64,000 nucleotides of DNA from positions 4,588,001 through 4,652,000 of the forward strand of contig NZ_AP022583.1 of NCBI RefSeq assembly GCF_010731635.1, written 5' to 3'. The DNA comes from Mycobacterium noviomagense (lineage in GTDB: Bacteria; Actinomycetota; Actinomycetes; Mycobacteriales; Mycobacteriaceae). The notes beneath the pieces were generated by a model. It ran no database searches, had not been told where the DNA came from, and was given only the letters and a program-made list of their open reading frames with translations. Position numbers and translations under genes: made by a program. Below, piece by piece: positions 1-8,256 of the stretch; the first letter of the stretch is position 1, and each line of letters starts with the position of its first letter.

Positions 1-159
1 ATAAAGCTTGGCGCCACAGAACAATGCGTCCTGGCTCAGGACGGCAAACATTTCCACCTCACGATTAGGATCACCAAAGCAACCTCGCCCGACAATGCCA
101 GCTGGGACTGGCAAGTGGGCGACGAAATCCCGACCACCGGTGACCATGCCAGCAGTTAA
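1..159 (+). CDS. C-terminal fragment of a small exported-type protein, DUF4333-like
   Basis: The reading frame is open from the first base and ends with TAA at 157-159, giving 52 residues. The start lies outside the window. The visible tail has a lone Cys in a G-A-T-E-Q-C context, then alternating polar/hydrophobic strands (HFHLTIRITKA) and a W-x-W-x-V-G-D ending. This resembles the C-terminal half of DUF4333 domains found in mycobacterial lipoproteins and membrane proteins, where such a Cys pairs with an earlier one. The family call is by eye only. A 64-codon ORF in another frame (8-202) overlaps it but has no protein-like character. Confidence 0.45.
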   Translation: MKLGATEQCVLAQDGKHFHLTIRITKATSPDNASWDWQVGDEIPTTGDHASS

Positions 160-198
160 CTCGTTGCAGCATAACGGCGCGTCGCTCGCGCGGCTTCA

Positions 199-714
199 TT
201 AGTGCGCACCGGTAATCCGGAGAACTAACAGCACCAGTCCGTAGATCGCGAAAAATGCGGAAGTCGCCACCACCATGGCCAGCGGAATCTTGAACGACAG
301 CGGCTGGCGTTCTTTCAGTCCTAACTGTCGGGCTACCATCCGAATTAAGTCCCTGCCCTCTCTGGCATTGAATCGATAGTCCACCACCGGTTCGATGCGG
401 CCGCGGTCCGACAGCGCCCAAATCTTCTGGCGTGAGAACGAGAAAACCCGGCCCCCCTGCACTTGAACCGAGGCGCCAATCGCGGGAACTCCCGCCCGCC
501 ACGTCACGTCAACCTGGCGGTCAGTGATCGTAAAATAGGACTTACGCTCGACCACTCGCCACCGGAAGCTCTTGCGCAAACCGGCCCGGTTGTATAAGCC
601 CCACCATTGAGCGTTGGCGATGTCAAGTTTTACGTCGAAGCCCTTCTTGGTGTCGTCGACGATGTATGGCGTACCTTGGGCCGCCGCCGCGACGGCATCC
701 CGAAATTCACTCAT
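199..714 (-). CDS. Conserved-type protein of unknown function with a C-terminal membrane anchor
   Basis: 171 residues, starting at ATG 714. I do not recognise the family. Residues 1-135 are soluble, rich in Arg and aromatic residues (several WW, FRW, YF and W-R-A-G strings), which suggests a beta-rich domain. Residues about 143-165 form one hydrophobic helix (IPLAMVVATSAFFAIYGLVLL) followed by a short RITGAH tail, so a tail-anchored protein facing the cytoplasm is likely. It lies downstream of pbpB on the same strand with a 264-bp gap (715-978) in which I see no gene. In M. tuberculosis this position is occupied by PE_PGRS38 and neighbours as I recall, so this is a lineage-variable spot. Confidence 0.6.
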   Translation of the reverse strand: MSEFRDAVAAAAQGTPYIVDDTKKGFDVKLDIANAQWWGLYNRAGLRKSFRWRVVERKSYFTITDRQVDVTWRAGVPAIGASVQVQGGRVFSFSRQKIWALSDRGRIEPVVDYRFNAREGRDLIRMVARQLGLKERQPLSFKIPLAMVVATSAFFAIYGLVLLVLRITGAH

Positions 715-978
715 CTCGTGTGCCGTTCACCTGTCGTTCCGCCGCTGATGATTTGGCCGATTCATCGATATCCCGCGTTCCCATGTGATCATCCTTCCTC
801 GCGACTCCAAACGATCAGCTGTGCGCAATCGATGCTGCTGTCACCGCGACATATGAGCCAGCATGTGGCGTTACCACGCAGCGGCTTGTCTAGCCACAGC
901 CGTGTTGTCGGCAACATACCGCAAATGATTGCTGGTCTGCCGACCATGGTCGTCTCGTTGGGCCAGCGCAGTTCGCCG

Positions 979-2997
979 CTAGGTGGCTTGCAGCGTCAGC
1001 CGCGGGCCGGGGTCGGGCGACAGCGGGACATTTTCGCGCTGCAGCAACCAGGCCGCGATGTTGTGGAACAGCGGAGCGGCGGTGTGTCCAGGAGCACCGT
1101 CTGAGGAACGCTGCGGGTTGTCCATCATGATCCCGACCACGTAGCGGGGATTGTCGGTGGTGGCCATCCCCGCGAAGGTGATCCAGTAGACGTCGTCGAA
1201 GTAGCAGCCGCACGCGGGGTTGATCTGTTGCGCAGTGCCGGTTTTGCCGGAGATCTGGTAGCCCTCGACCGCGGCCGCCGGCCCAGTGCCCTGCTGATAG
1301 CCCATCGGGTCGCGCTGCACGACGGCGCGCAGCATGTTGCGCACCGTCTGCGCGGTTTGTGCCGACACCACCCGAACACCTTCGGGCCGCGCTTCTTCGG
1401 TGCGGGTGCCGTCCGGTGCGACGGTCGCCTTGATGATGCGCGGCGGTACCCGCAGCCCGTCGTTGGCGATGGTCTGGTACATGCCGGTCATTTGCAGCAA
1501 GGTCATCGAAAGGCCTTGGCCGATAGGTAGATTGGAGAATGTGCTGCCCGACCACTGGTCGATCGGCGGCACCAGGCCCGCGCTTTCGCCGGGCAGCCCC
1601 ACATTGGTGCGCTGGCCCAGCCCGAATTTCTTGAGCATGTCGAACCAGCGTTCCGGACCGACCCGCTGTGCCAGCATCAGCGTGCCCACGTTGGACGACT
1701 TCCCGAACACACCCGTTGTGGTGTAAGGCATTACGCCGTGGTTCCAGGCGTCGTGCACAGTGACACCACCCATGTGGATCGAGCCAGGTACCGACAGCAC
1801 CTCGTCCGGGTTCGTTAGCCCGTATTCGATCACCGACGAGGCGGTGATGATCTTGTTGACCGAGCCAGGCTCATACGGGGATGACACGGCGAGGTTGCCC
1901 AGCTGCCGATCACCCTGACGCCCGATGTCTTGCGACGGGTCGAAGGTGTTGTCGTTGGCCATGGCCAGCACCTCGCCGGTCTTGGCGTCGAGTACAACCG
2001 CTGACACGGTGTGTGCCCCGGAGGCGTTCTTGGCTTGCTGCACCTGCTGCTGGACATAGAACTGGATGTCGTTGTCGATGGTCAGCTGGACAGTCGAGCC
2101 GTTGACCGCCTTGTGCCGATTGCGATAGCTGCCCGGGATCACCACGCCGTCGGATCCACGGTCGTAGGTCACCGACCCGTCGGTTCCGGCCAGCACGGCA
2201 TCCAGCGAATCCTCCAGTCCCAGCAGACCGTGGCCGTCCCAGTCGATACCGCCAACGATGTTGGCCGCCAGCGATCCACCCGGATACTGGCGCAGATCTT
2301 GGCGCTCGGCGCCAACTTCCGGGAATTTCGTCGTGATCGCGGTGGCGATAGCCGGGTCGACGGCGCGGGCTAGGTAGACGAATGTCTCGTTACTGTTCAC
2401 TTTCTTGAAAACCGTTGCCTGGTCCGGCTTGTTGTTCAACCGAAGCGCGACTTCCTTGGCGATATCGTGCAGCCGCTGCTGGGGATCGGGTGCTTTGGCA
2501 TTCTTTTGTTTGGCTTCGGCAAGCTGCTTGTGGATGCGCCGCGGCTGGAATGTGAGCGCGCGAGCTTCGATGGTGAACGCCAGTTGGTCGTTGTTGCGGT
2601 CGACGATGCTTCCGCGCACGGCTTTTTCGACGTCGGTGACCTTGAGTTGCCCAGCGGCCTCCGCACGCAGCCCGGAGGCACGCGGCACCTGCAGATAAAA
2701 CAGCTGCGCAGCCGCAACAAGCAAGGCGATGAAGACGACAGCGTTGCCTGCCCGGTGTCGAAAGACGAACGACGCGCCGCGCGATCCCAGATTGATTGCC
2801 TGACGGGTGCGCCGGTCACGGGCCGAGTGGCCCTGCGGGCCAACGTTTCCGTGCAGTTCTGGGCGGGATTTGTCGGCTTTCTTCAGCTTTGGTGATTTCT
2901 TCTTGGACTCGTCGACCTTTTTGCGTGCCTTTCGGGTGTCGCGTGCACTTCGCGCGGCCTGCGACTGGCGCGCTCGCGAGCGATCGGCGCGGCTCAC
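979..2997 (-). CDS. pbpB: Class B penicillin-binding protein PbpB (FtsI/PBP3), septal transpeptidase
   Basis: 672 residues. Cross-links septal peptidoglycan in the divisome, anchored in the inner membrane with the catalytic domain outside. The cytoplasmic N-terminus is long, basic and Lys/Arg rich (about 1-80), followed by one membrane helix near 86-104. The dimerisation domain follows, then the transpeptidase domain with all three motifs: S379-V-N-K382 with the nucleophilic Ser, S434-S-N436, and K585-T-G587. The GTG start at 2997 overlaps the stop of the upstream FtsL-like gene (GTGA), so the two are probably translationally coupled. It belongs to the mraZ-rsmH-ftsL-like-pbpB division cluster. 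Length and motifs match the mycobacterial family well. Confidence 0.96.
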   Translation of the reverse strand: MSRADRSRARQSQAARSARDTRKARKKVDESKKKSPKLKKADKSRPELHGNVGPQGHSARDRRTRQAINLGSRGASFVFRHRAGNAVVFIALLVAAAQLFYLQVPRASGLRAEAAGQLKVTDVEKAVRGSIVDRNNDQLAFTIEARALTFQPRRIHKQLAEAKQKNAKAPDPQQRLHDIAKEVALRLNNKPDQATVFKKVNSNETFVYLARAVDPAIATAITTKFPEVGAERQDLRQYPGGSLAANIVGGIDWDGHGLLGLEDSLDAVLAGTDGSVTYDRGSDGVVIPGSYRNRHKAVNGSTVQLTIDNDIQFYVQQQVQQAKNASGAHTVSAVVLDAKTGEVLAMANDNTFDPSQDIGRQGDRQLGNLAVSSPYEPGSVNKIITASSVIEYGLTNPDEVLSVPGSIHMGGVTVHDAWNHGVMPYTTTGVFGKSSNVGTLMLAQRVGPERWFDMLKKFGLGQRTNVGLPGESAGLVPPIDQWSGSTFSNLPIGQGLSMTLLQMTGMYQTIANDGLRVPPRIIKATVAPDGTRTEEARPEGVRVVSAQTAQTVRNMLRAVVQRDPMGYQQGTGPAAAVEGYQISGKTGTAQQINPACGCYFDDVYWITFAGMATTDNPRYVVGIMMDNPQRSSDGAPGHTAAPLFHNIAAWLLQRENVPLSPDPGPRLTLQAT

Positions 2998-4190
2998 CGG
3001 GGCGCGCCAGGGGCCGTGACGGTTAGCGGGCCGAACTGTTCGCCGCCGGCGGGTGCAGCGAACGGGGTGGCAGCGGGCACTGGCGCCGCAGGTACTGCGC
3101 CAGGCGGCGGCGCAGCGGCGGGCGGCACGGCAGCCGGGGGCGGCCCTGACGGGGACGGTCCCGACGCGGGCGGAACTAGACCGGGCACGGGAGGAACGGC
3201 GCCCGGAGCCGGCGGCGGGGCTGCAGGAGCGGGCGGCGGCGGGGCCTCGAGAGCCGGTTGCGGGGGCGTACCAGCAGCAGGCGGCACCACCGGGCCGGCT
3301 CCGGCCGCCGGGGCATTGGGCGCCCCTGGTATCGGCCCAGCAGGTAACTGCTGGATGCCCAACGTCGTTGCCCCGTCAGGAGCACGGAGCAGCACCTGAG
3401 GGCCAGACTGGGTCGGCATGGTCGGCGCACCGGCACCCGCTGACACCGGAACCGGCGTCTCCAGCGGGTTCACCGCAGGTTTGGGCGGTGCCGGCTTTTC
3501 GTCCGGCAGCTTGGTGTTCAGCGGCGGCGGCGGAACGCCCTCGGCGGGTTTGGGTGTGCCGACTACCACCCACGTACCGGTCGGGTCCTGCACCAGGTGG
3601 GCCGTGTCTCTTGTCGGGATCATTCCCAATTTTCGGGCCGCCTCTGCCAACGCCGGTGCAGCCTGCGCCTGGAGCACATCGCGTTCGAGCGCCTCCTTCT
3701 GCTGCTGCAGCAACTGGGTTTTCTGACGCGCGTTGCCCAACTCATAAGAGCGCTCCGCGGAATCAGTGGACAGCCAGAGCGTGACCCCCAGGCCCAGGCC
3801 TAGCGATCCGATGACCAGCACGACGAAGGGCACCTTGCTCGCCAGGGTTCGCGGCCGAAGATCAATCGATGCCAACCTGGCAAGCAGACGCTCACGCAAC
3901 GGCTGGCGAGCTACCTTGGGCGCCTTAGCTTTTCGTGCCTTGGCCCGTGCCTTCGCCTGGGCGGCGCTCTTCGGCCGGGCCGGCCGCTCGACCGGTCGTG
4001 ACATCGGCGTGGTCTGCGGCCCCGACTGCGGCGCTCGCAACTCACGAGTGGGGGCCGACGCCTTGCCACCATGCCGGGTGCGCCGCGACGCCGTGAGCGA
4101 TCCAGGCGTTTTCGTCCGAGCCGCGGCGTCGCTTTTAGTAGGCCGGCGATCAGTCCCGTGGCGCGTCGCTGCCTGCCGCTTAGCCCCCAT
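2994..4190 (-). CDS. FtsL-like bitopic division protein with proline-rich C-terminus (Rv2164c type)
   Basis: 398 residues. Order of parts: a basic N-terminus of about 130 residues, one membrane helix ([21 protein letters not shown]), a short coiled coil ([17 protein letters not shown]), then a very Pro/Ala/Gly-rich tail of more than 150 residues. A single helix followed by a coiled coil, between rsmH and the septal PBP, is the classic place and shape of FtsL, which scaffolds PBP and SEDS proteins. The ATG at 4190 is preferred over upstream in-frame codons because it overlaps the rsmH stop by only 11 bases. The FtsL role is inferred from architecture and position. Confidence 0.82.
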   Translation of the reverse strand: MGAKRQAATRHGTDRRPTKSDAAARTKTPGSLTASRRTRHGGKASAPTRELRAPQSGPQTTPMSRPVERPARPKSAAQAKARAKARKAKAPKVARQPLRERLLARLASIDLRPRTLASKVPFVVLVIGSLGLGLGVTLWLSTDSAERSYELGNARQKTQLLQQQKEALERDVLQAQAAPALAEAARKLGMIPTRDTAHLVQDPTGTWVVVGTPKPAEGVPPPPLNTKLPDEKPAPPKPAVNPLETPVPVSAGAGAPTMPTQSGPQVLLRAPDGATTLGIQQLPAGPIPGAPNAPAAGAGPVVPPAAGTPPQPALEAPPPPAPAAPPPAPGAVPPVPGLVPPASGPSPSGPPPAAVPPAAAPPPGAVPAAPVPAATPFAAPAGGEQFGPLTVTAPGAPR

Positions 4191-5355
4191 GAGTCGCCCT
4201 CCTTGCTGCGTCGTGGCGCGGCACTCGTTGCAACGCCCGCAACCGCACCGGGGCGCTACGGGGGTTGCGTTCGATCTCGGCACGGTCGGCGCGTTCGGCA
4301 CCGCGGGTCAGCGACCTGAATTCCGGTGCATGGCCGGGCAGTTCGACGGGCAACCCGGTCGGAGTGCGGGAAGTGACGGCGGCGCGGAATATGTCCTTGA
4401 CGATGCGGTCCTCCAGCGACTGGTACGCCAGCACCACAATGCGGCCGTCGACGGTCAGCGCATCCAACGCGGCAGGAAGCGCCCTGCGCAGCGAGTCCAG
4501 CTCACCGTTGACGGCGATACGCAGTGCCTGGAAGGTCCGCTTGGCCGGATGCCCGCCCGTTCGCCGTGCCGGTGCCGGAATGGCTTGGTAGAGCAGCTCA
4601 ACCAGCTCACCGGTTGTCGTAAACGGCGTGACGGACCGGCGGCGGACGATGTGGGCGGCTATGCGACGCGCGAATCTCTCCTCGCCGTAGCGCCGTAGAA
4701 TGTCAGCCAGGGCGGGCTCATCGTAGGTGTTCACGATGTCGGCCGCGGTCAGCGGTGTATCCGGGTCCATCCGCATGTCCAGCGGAGCGTCGTGAGCGTA
4801 AGCGAAACCTCGCTCCACATGGTCGAGTTGCATCGACGACACACCCAGATCGAAGAGCACACCGTGCACCGAACCCATTGGATCGCACCCGGATTCGGCT
4901 AGAGCGGTGGCGATGTCGTCATACCTGGTACGCACCAATGTCACCCGGTCGGAGAACCGGGACAGCCGTGCCGCGGCGATGTCCAACGCTGCAGGGTCAC
5001 GGTCGAGGCCGATCAGGCGTAGCCCGGGCAGGTCGGTGAGGAACCGCTCCGCGTGACCACCCGCGCCGACGGTGGCGTCCACCAGTACGGCGCCCGACCC
5101 GTCCGAGTGCTCGCGGGCCAGTGCCGGGGTGAGCAGCGCCACGCAGCGTTCCAGCAGGACCGGCGCATGACCGAAATCAGCCGGATCGTCGGCCATGACA
5201 ACACCTCCCCGAGCGGCGAGATCGAGGGCCGCCCCTGCACCGGGGTCCCTGTCCGATAGCACGAACCTGGCGTTGGGGAAGTACGTCAGGGTCGGTTCGG
5301 GCAGAGACCGCGATGCACGGGCATGCGCCTCAGATGATGTCGCCGAGTGCTTCAT
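4180..5355 (-). CDS. rsmH: 16S rRNA (cytosine-1402-N4) methyltransferase RsmH (MraW)
   Basis: 391 residues. SAM-dependent methylation of C1402 in the ribosomal P site. Family signatures: H-A-P-V-L near the start of the conserved domain, the SAM loop [36 protein letters not shown], the [13 protein letters not shown] segment, and [15 protein letters not shown]. About 50 residues precede the usual family start. This extension ([20 protein letters not shown]) is also found in the M. tuberculosis protein as I recall it, so the ATG at 5355 is kept although it overlaps mraZ by 26 bases. Second gene of the division cluster. Confidence 0.93.
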   Translation of the reverse strand: MKHSATSSEAHARASRSLPEPTLTYFPNARFVLSDRDPGAGAALDLAARGGVVMADDPADFGHAPVLLERCVALLTPALAREHSDGSGAVLVDATVGAGGHAERFLTDLPGLRLIGLDRDPAALDIAAARLSRFSDRVTLVRTRYDDIATALAESGCDPMGSVHGVLFDLGVSSMQLDHVERGFAYAHDAPLDMRMDPDTPLTAADIVNTYDEPALADILRRYGEERFARRIAAHIVRRRSVTPFTTTGELVELLYQAIPAPARRTGGHPAKRTFQALRIAVNGELDSLRRALPAALDALTVDGRIVVLAYQSLEDRIVKDIFRAAVTSRTPTGLPVELPGHAPEFRSLTRGAERADRAEIERNPRSAPVRLRALQRVPRHDAARRATHGG

Positions 5356-5764
5356 CGCTGGCCGCGGAGAAGTTCTCTTCGTGGGTCTGCTGGTAGTTCT
5401 GCCAGGCCTGCGCGTCCCAGATCTCGAGGTAGTCGACCGCTCCGATCACCACGCAGTCTTTGGACAGATTGGCGTAGCGACGATGATCGGCCGACAGGGT
5501 GATCCGGCCCTGGGCGTCCGGATGCTGTTCGTCAGTGCCTGCCGCGAGGTTGCGCAGGAACGCCCGCGCCTCCGGGTTGTTGCGCTTGGCCTTGTCCGCC
5601 AGCCGGCGGGCCAGCTGCTCGAACTCGGCGCGGGGGTAGACGGCCAAGCTGTGATCTTGGCTTTTGGTGACCATCAACCCTCCTGCCAACGCGTCACGGA
5701 ACTTGGCGGGCAGCGTCAGCCGCCCCTTGTCGTCGAGCTTGGGCGTGTAGGTGCCCAGAAACAT
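5330..5764 (-). CDS. mraZ: MraZ, DNA-binding regulator of the division cluster
   Basis: 144 residues, the normal family length. It contains two SpoVT/AbrB-like half-domains, each with the MraZ signature: [13 protein letters not shown] near the N-terminus and [13 protein letters not shown] in the second half. The family forms ring oligomers that bind TGGGN repeats upstream of mraZ and adjust its own operon. The start ([15 protein letters not shown]) is the conserved family start; an in-frame upstream codon adds six residues and is rejected. First gene of mraZ-rsmH-ftsL-like-pbpB. A matching operator lies 57-81 bases upstream. Confidence 0.95.
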   Translation of the reverse strand: MFLGTYTPKLDDKGRLTLPAKFRDALAGGLMVTKSQDHSLAVYPRAEFEQLARRLADKAKRNNPEARAFLRNLAAGTDEQHPDAQGRITLSADHRRYANLSKDCVVIGAVDYLEIWDAQAWQNYQQTHEENFSAASDEALGDII

Positions 5765-5820
5765 CAGGCCACCTCCCGCCACGGGACGAAGCTCCGGAAC
5801 TTCGTCTCACCCACGACTTC

Positions 5821-5845
5821 AGCCACCATACCCCACAACGCCCCA
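5821..5845 (-). promoter_or_regulatory. Putative MraZ operator (TGGGN direct repeats) upstream of mraZ
   Basis: Reading the minus strand, TGGGG (5845-5841), TGGGG (5835-5831) and TGGCT (5825-5821) recur with an exact 10-base period, that is one helical turn. MraZ proteins are known to bind three TGGGN repeats with five-base spacers in front of their own gene. Two repeats here are perfect and the third is off by one base. The position, 57-81 bases before the mraZ start, fits autoregulation. Confidence 0.72.
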
Positions 5846-5925
5846 CTTTGCTCCATTTACAAAGTAAGGATGCGGCGTTTCCGACTTCGAACGCGTAACA
5901 GGGGTGGTTCAGCTGTGTCTCAATT

Positions 5926-5937
5926 CGCGTATACGCG
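5926..5937. promoter_or_regulatory. Perfect 12-bp palindrome in the mraZ upstream region
   Basis: CGCGTATACGCG is a perfect palindrome in the 338-bp gene-free stretch 5765-6102. It lies about 80 bases upstream of the MraZ repeats in the mraZ direction and could be an operator for an unknown dimeric regulator. Nothing else in the sequence identifies a binding protein. Confidence 0.3.
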
Positions 5938-5984
5938 GTGAATCAGCCAAGCTCAGCAGCCCGAATCCCTGGCCAGCGGCCACG

Positions 5985-5999
5985 TGGGGCATTGTGGGG
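5985..5999 (+). promoter_or_regulatory. Second TGGGG pair with 10-base period, opposite orientation
   Basis: On the plus strand TGGGG (5985-5989) and TGGGG (5995-5999) are separated by CATTG, against a CGTTG spacer in the operator at 5831-5845. It matches the MraZ half-operator but faces the other way, about 140 bases upstream. No third repeat follows. It may allow looping by an oligomeric MraZ ring, or be chance in G-rich DNA. Confidence 0.35.
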
Positions 6000-6045
6000 C
6001 GCTAGAGCTAGACAAAAGCAGTTCCCATGCCAGCCGTGACGAACG

Positions 6046-6073
6046 CAAAAAAGAGGGCAGCCGAAGCTGCCCT
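6046..6073 (-). terminator. Intrinsic terminator after the DUF3040 gene
   Basis: On the minus strand an 8-base perfect stem AGGGCAGC / GCTGCCCT encloses a TTCG loop and runs directly into CTTTTTTGCG. This is a textbook Rho-independent terminator with a stable UUCG tetraloop and a U-tract. It lies about 30 bases after the stop of the DUF3040 gene, so it should also insulate mraZ from read-through. Good U-tract terminators are uncommon in high-GC mycobacteria. Confidence 0.85.
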
Positions 6074-6102
6074 ACAGATCAGCGGCCTTCACCGCGGCCG
6101 CG

Positions 6103-6504
6103 CTACTCGTCGAAGCGGCGGCGGAAACGGTCCTCCATGCGACTGGTGAACGAGCCGCCGGCGCCTTTGGCGCGACGTGGCCGCGGCACACCCGGCGATC
6201 CAGTGCGGTCGCGCCCGCCGGGGAACCGCGGACCGGTGATCGCATACACCACACCACCGAACATCACCACGAAACCGAGGACGGAAAGAATCGGGAAGCT
6301 GCCAATCATCGTCGCCTTGAACGCGACACCGGAAACCAGCATCCCCAAACCGACAACAAATAGGGCCGCACCTTGCAGCCGTCGCCGCGCGGTCGGCGCA
6401 CGCAGCCCGCCGCCACGGACGCTTGAGGCGAACTTCGGGTCCTCGGCGTAGAGAGCGCTCTCGATCTGCTCGAGCATCCGCTGCTCATGATCGGAGAGTG
6501 GCAT
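6103..6504 (-). CDS. DUF3040 small membrane protein (Rv2169c type)
   Basis: 133 residues. The start MPLSDHEQRMLEQIESALYAEDPKFA is the DUF3040 signature. Two membrane helices follow (LQGAALFVVGLGMLVSGVAF and FPILSVLGFVVMFGGVVYAI), then a basic, Gly/Arg-rich tail to about residue 133. The family is common in actinobacteria and has no established function. It is transcribed away from the GNAT gene and ends in the intrinsic terminator at 6046-6073. GAGGGAC lies just upstream of the ATG. Confidence 0.88.
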   Translation of the reverse strand: MPLSDHEQRMLEQIESALYAEDPKFASSVRGGGLRAPTARRRLQGAALFVVGLGMLVSGVAFKATMIGSFPILSVLGFVVMFGGVVYAITGPRFPGGRDRTGSPGVPRPRRAKGAGGSFTSRMEDRFRRRFDE

Positions 6505-6626
6505 TCGTCCCTCCTTGCCGACAGCCCGTCACGCATAACGTGGATGCCCACTTTGTTGGGGCAACTAACTCAGATGATACGAGGTGAAACTGCGCCATAC
6601 CACTGGTTCGCTCGTCGATTGTAGTC

Positions 6627-6794
6627 TGGCGACAATGCGGGCCCGAAAGGCCCGAAGAGCAGCGGGGCCATCGGCTTTAGCGTGGCGACCGATGCGGGCC
6701 GAAGGCCCGAGGAGGAGCCAGGCAATTGAGCTCGAGCGTGGCGACCGATGCGGACCTGGAAGGCCGAACAAGAGCCGGGCCATCGACTTCGGTC
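6627..6794 (+). repeat. Tandem repeat, three 56-bp units, between the DUF3040 and GNAT genes
   Basis: TGGCGAC recurs at 6627, 6683 and 6739, exactly 56 bases apart, each time followed by a unit of the form gatgcgg(g)cc..aaggcc.cga..aagagc...ggccat. Units 2 and 3 are closest to each other; unit 1 has small changes. A related single copy lies at 25246-25295. This accounts for most of the 380-bp gene-free stretch 6505-6884. It looks like a variable-number tandem repeat of the dispersed mycobacterial intergenic type. Confidence 0.8.
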
Positions 6795-6884
6795 GCCGAC
6801 GTTGTCGATCCGCAGGTGGCGCGGGGGCCGATAATGAGAATTCAAGCAGCGCACGGGATCAGCGTTCGAGGAGGAGACCGCGAG

Positions 6885-7484
6885 TTGTCGACCTTCCTCA
6901 TCGATCTGTCGACGCACGACATGCAGCGCCGTCTCGGTGATGCCCTGGCTGTGTACGTCGACGCGATGCGATACCCGCGCGGCACCGAGAAGCAGCGCGC
7001 GGCCATGTGGCTCGAACACACGCGGCGACGCGGTTGGCAAGCCGTGGCCGCAGTGGAGGCCGACCATGACGGCGCGAAACCGCCCTCGGTGGAGGAGCTG
7101 AGCAACGCTCCGCTGCTTGGAATCGCCTACGGCTACTGCGGCGCGCCCGATCAGTGGTGGCAACAGCAAGTAGTTCTCGGCTTGCAGCGCGCCGGTTTTG
7201 CGCACCCCGAGATCATCAATCTGATGGCAAGTTATTTCGAATTGACGGAATTGCACATTCATCCGCGGGCGCAGGGACGCGGTCTCGGCGAGGCGCTGGC
7301 TCGACGGCTGCTGGCCGGGCGCGGTGAGGCCAACGTGCTGCTGTCGACCCCGGAAACCGACGGGGAGGCCAACCGGGCCTGGCGGCTCTACCGGCGGCTG
7401 GGCTTCACCGACATCATCCGGGGCTACCACTTCGCCGGTGATCCGCGACCTTTCGCGATCCTGGGACGCAAGCTGCCGTTGTGA
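6885..7484 (+). CDS. GNAT-family N-acetyltransferase (Rv2170 type)
   Basis: 199 residues from TTG 6885. The C-terminal half has the GNAT acetyl-CoA loop (ELHIHPRAQGRGLGEALARRLL) and the motif B end (NRAWRLYRRLGFTDI), so transfer of an acyl group from CoA to an amine is likely; the substrate is not visible. The start was chosen because GAGGAGGAG at 6868-6876 lies 8 bases before the TTG. An in-frame ATG at 6834 gives 216 residues without such a site, and a still longer frame from 6726 runs into the 56-bp repeats. The next gene, lppM, follows on the same strand. Confidence 0.82.
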   Translation: MSTFLIDLSTHDMQRRLGDALAVYVDAMRYPRGTEKQRAAMWLEHTRRRGWQAVAAVEADHDGAKPPSVEELSNAPLLGIAYGYCGAPDQWWQQQVVLGLQRAGFAHPEIINLMASYFELTELHIHPRAQGRGLGEALARRLLAGRGEANVLLSTPETDGEANRAWRLYRRLGFTDIIRGYHFAGDPRPFAILGRKLPL

Positions 7485-7543
7485 GGACACCGGCCGTACC
7501 GACATACCGGGTCTGGCACGATGACGTGGTGCGCGACGGCAGC

Positions 7544-8248
7544 ATGCGGCTTGTAGCCCGACGGTTCAGTGCCCGTCGACGCCAGCGGCTGCTGGCGATC
7601 ATGGCGCTGATGCTGCTAGCGCCGATGATCGCCGGGTGTGTGCGGGTCAAAGCCTCGATCGCGATCTCGCCTGACGACCTGGTGTCGGGCCAGATCGTCG
7701 CGGCGACGAAGGCACGCAACGACAAAGACAACGGACCGCAGTTCGACCCCAACCTGCCATTCAGTCAGAAGGTGGCGATCTCCAAGTACGACCGTGACGG
7801 GTATGTGGGCTCAGAGGCGGATTTCTCCCAATTGACGTTCGCCGAGCTGCCGCAGCTGGCAAACCTGAATCCCGACGCCTCCGGGGTAAACCTGTCCCTG
7901 CGCCGCTCCGGCAACGTAGTAATACTCGAAGGACGGGCAGACCTGACGTCGTTGACGGATCCCGAGGCCGACGTCGAACTCAGCGTGTCATTCCCGGGCG
8001 CGGTCACTTCGACCAACGGCGAACGCGTCGACCCCGACGTCGTCGCGTGGAAGCTCAAGCCTGGCGCGGTCAGCACGATGAACGCCCAGGCGCGCTACAC
8101 CGATCCCAGCACCCGCTCGTTCACGAATGCAGCTCTGTGGCTGGGCATTTCGTCGTTCGTGGTGGCTGGTGCGGTGGCGCTGCTGGCGTGGCAGTCCCGT
8201 GACCGCTCACCGAGATTCAGCACGCCGGGCGATCACCCGCCGGAGTAA
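7544..8248 (+). CDS. lppM: Lipoprotein LppM
   Basis: 234 residues. Basic N-terminus, hydrophobic h-region (LLAIMALMLLAPM) and a lipobox I-A-G-C, so it is cleaved and lipidated at that Cys. The mature part is polar and beta-rich. A C-terminal membrane helix (ALWLGISSFVVAGAVALLAW) and a basic tail follow, giving a protein anchored at both ends. In M. tuberculosis LppM has been linked to phagosome-maturation control. The ATG at 7544 gives a standard signal peptide; in-frame starts at 7481 and 7529 are also possible. Confidence 0.88.
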   Translation: MRLVARRFSARRRQRLLAIMALMLLAPMIAGCVRVKASIAISPDDLVSGQIVAATKARNDKDNGPQFDPNLPFSQKVAISKYDRDGYVGSEADFSQLTFAELPQLANLNPDASGVNLSLRRSGNVVILEGRADLTSLTDPEADVELSVSFPGAVTSTNGERVDPDVVAWKLKPGAVSTMNAQARYTDPSTRSFTNAALWLGISSFVVAGAVALLAWQSRDRSPRFSTPGDHPPE

Positions 8249-8256
8249 GCCATCCT

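Noticed and set aside
8..202. 64-codon ORF at the left edge
   Set aside because: Overlaps the frame open from base 1, which has the more protein-like composition and a plausible family match.
6726..6884. Longer N-terminus for the GNAT protein through the 56-bp repeats
   Set aside because: A strong GAGGAGGAG site 8 bases before TTG 6885 decides for the shorter form; the extra residues are repeat-encoded.
6570..7505. 311-codon ORF on the minus strand opposite the GNAT gene
   Set aside because: It is antisense to the GNAT motifs, has no recognisable domain and runs into the tandem repeat; a high-GC shadow.
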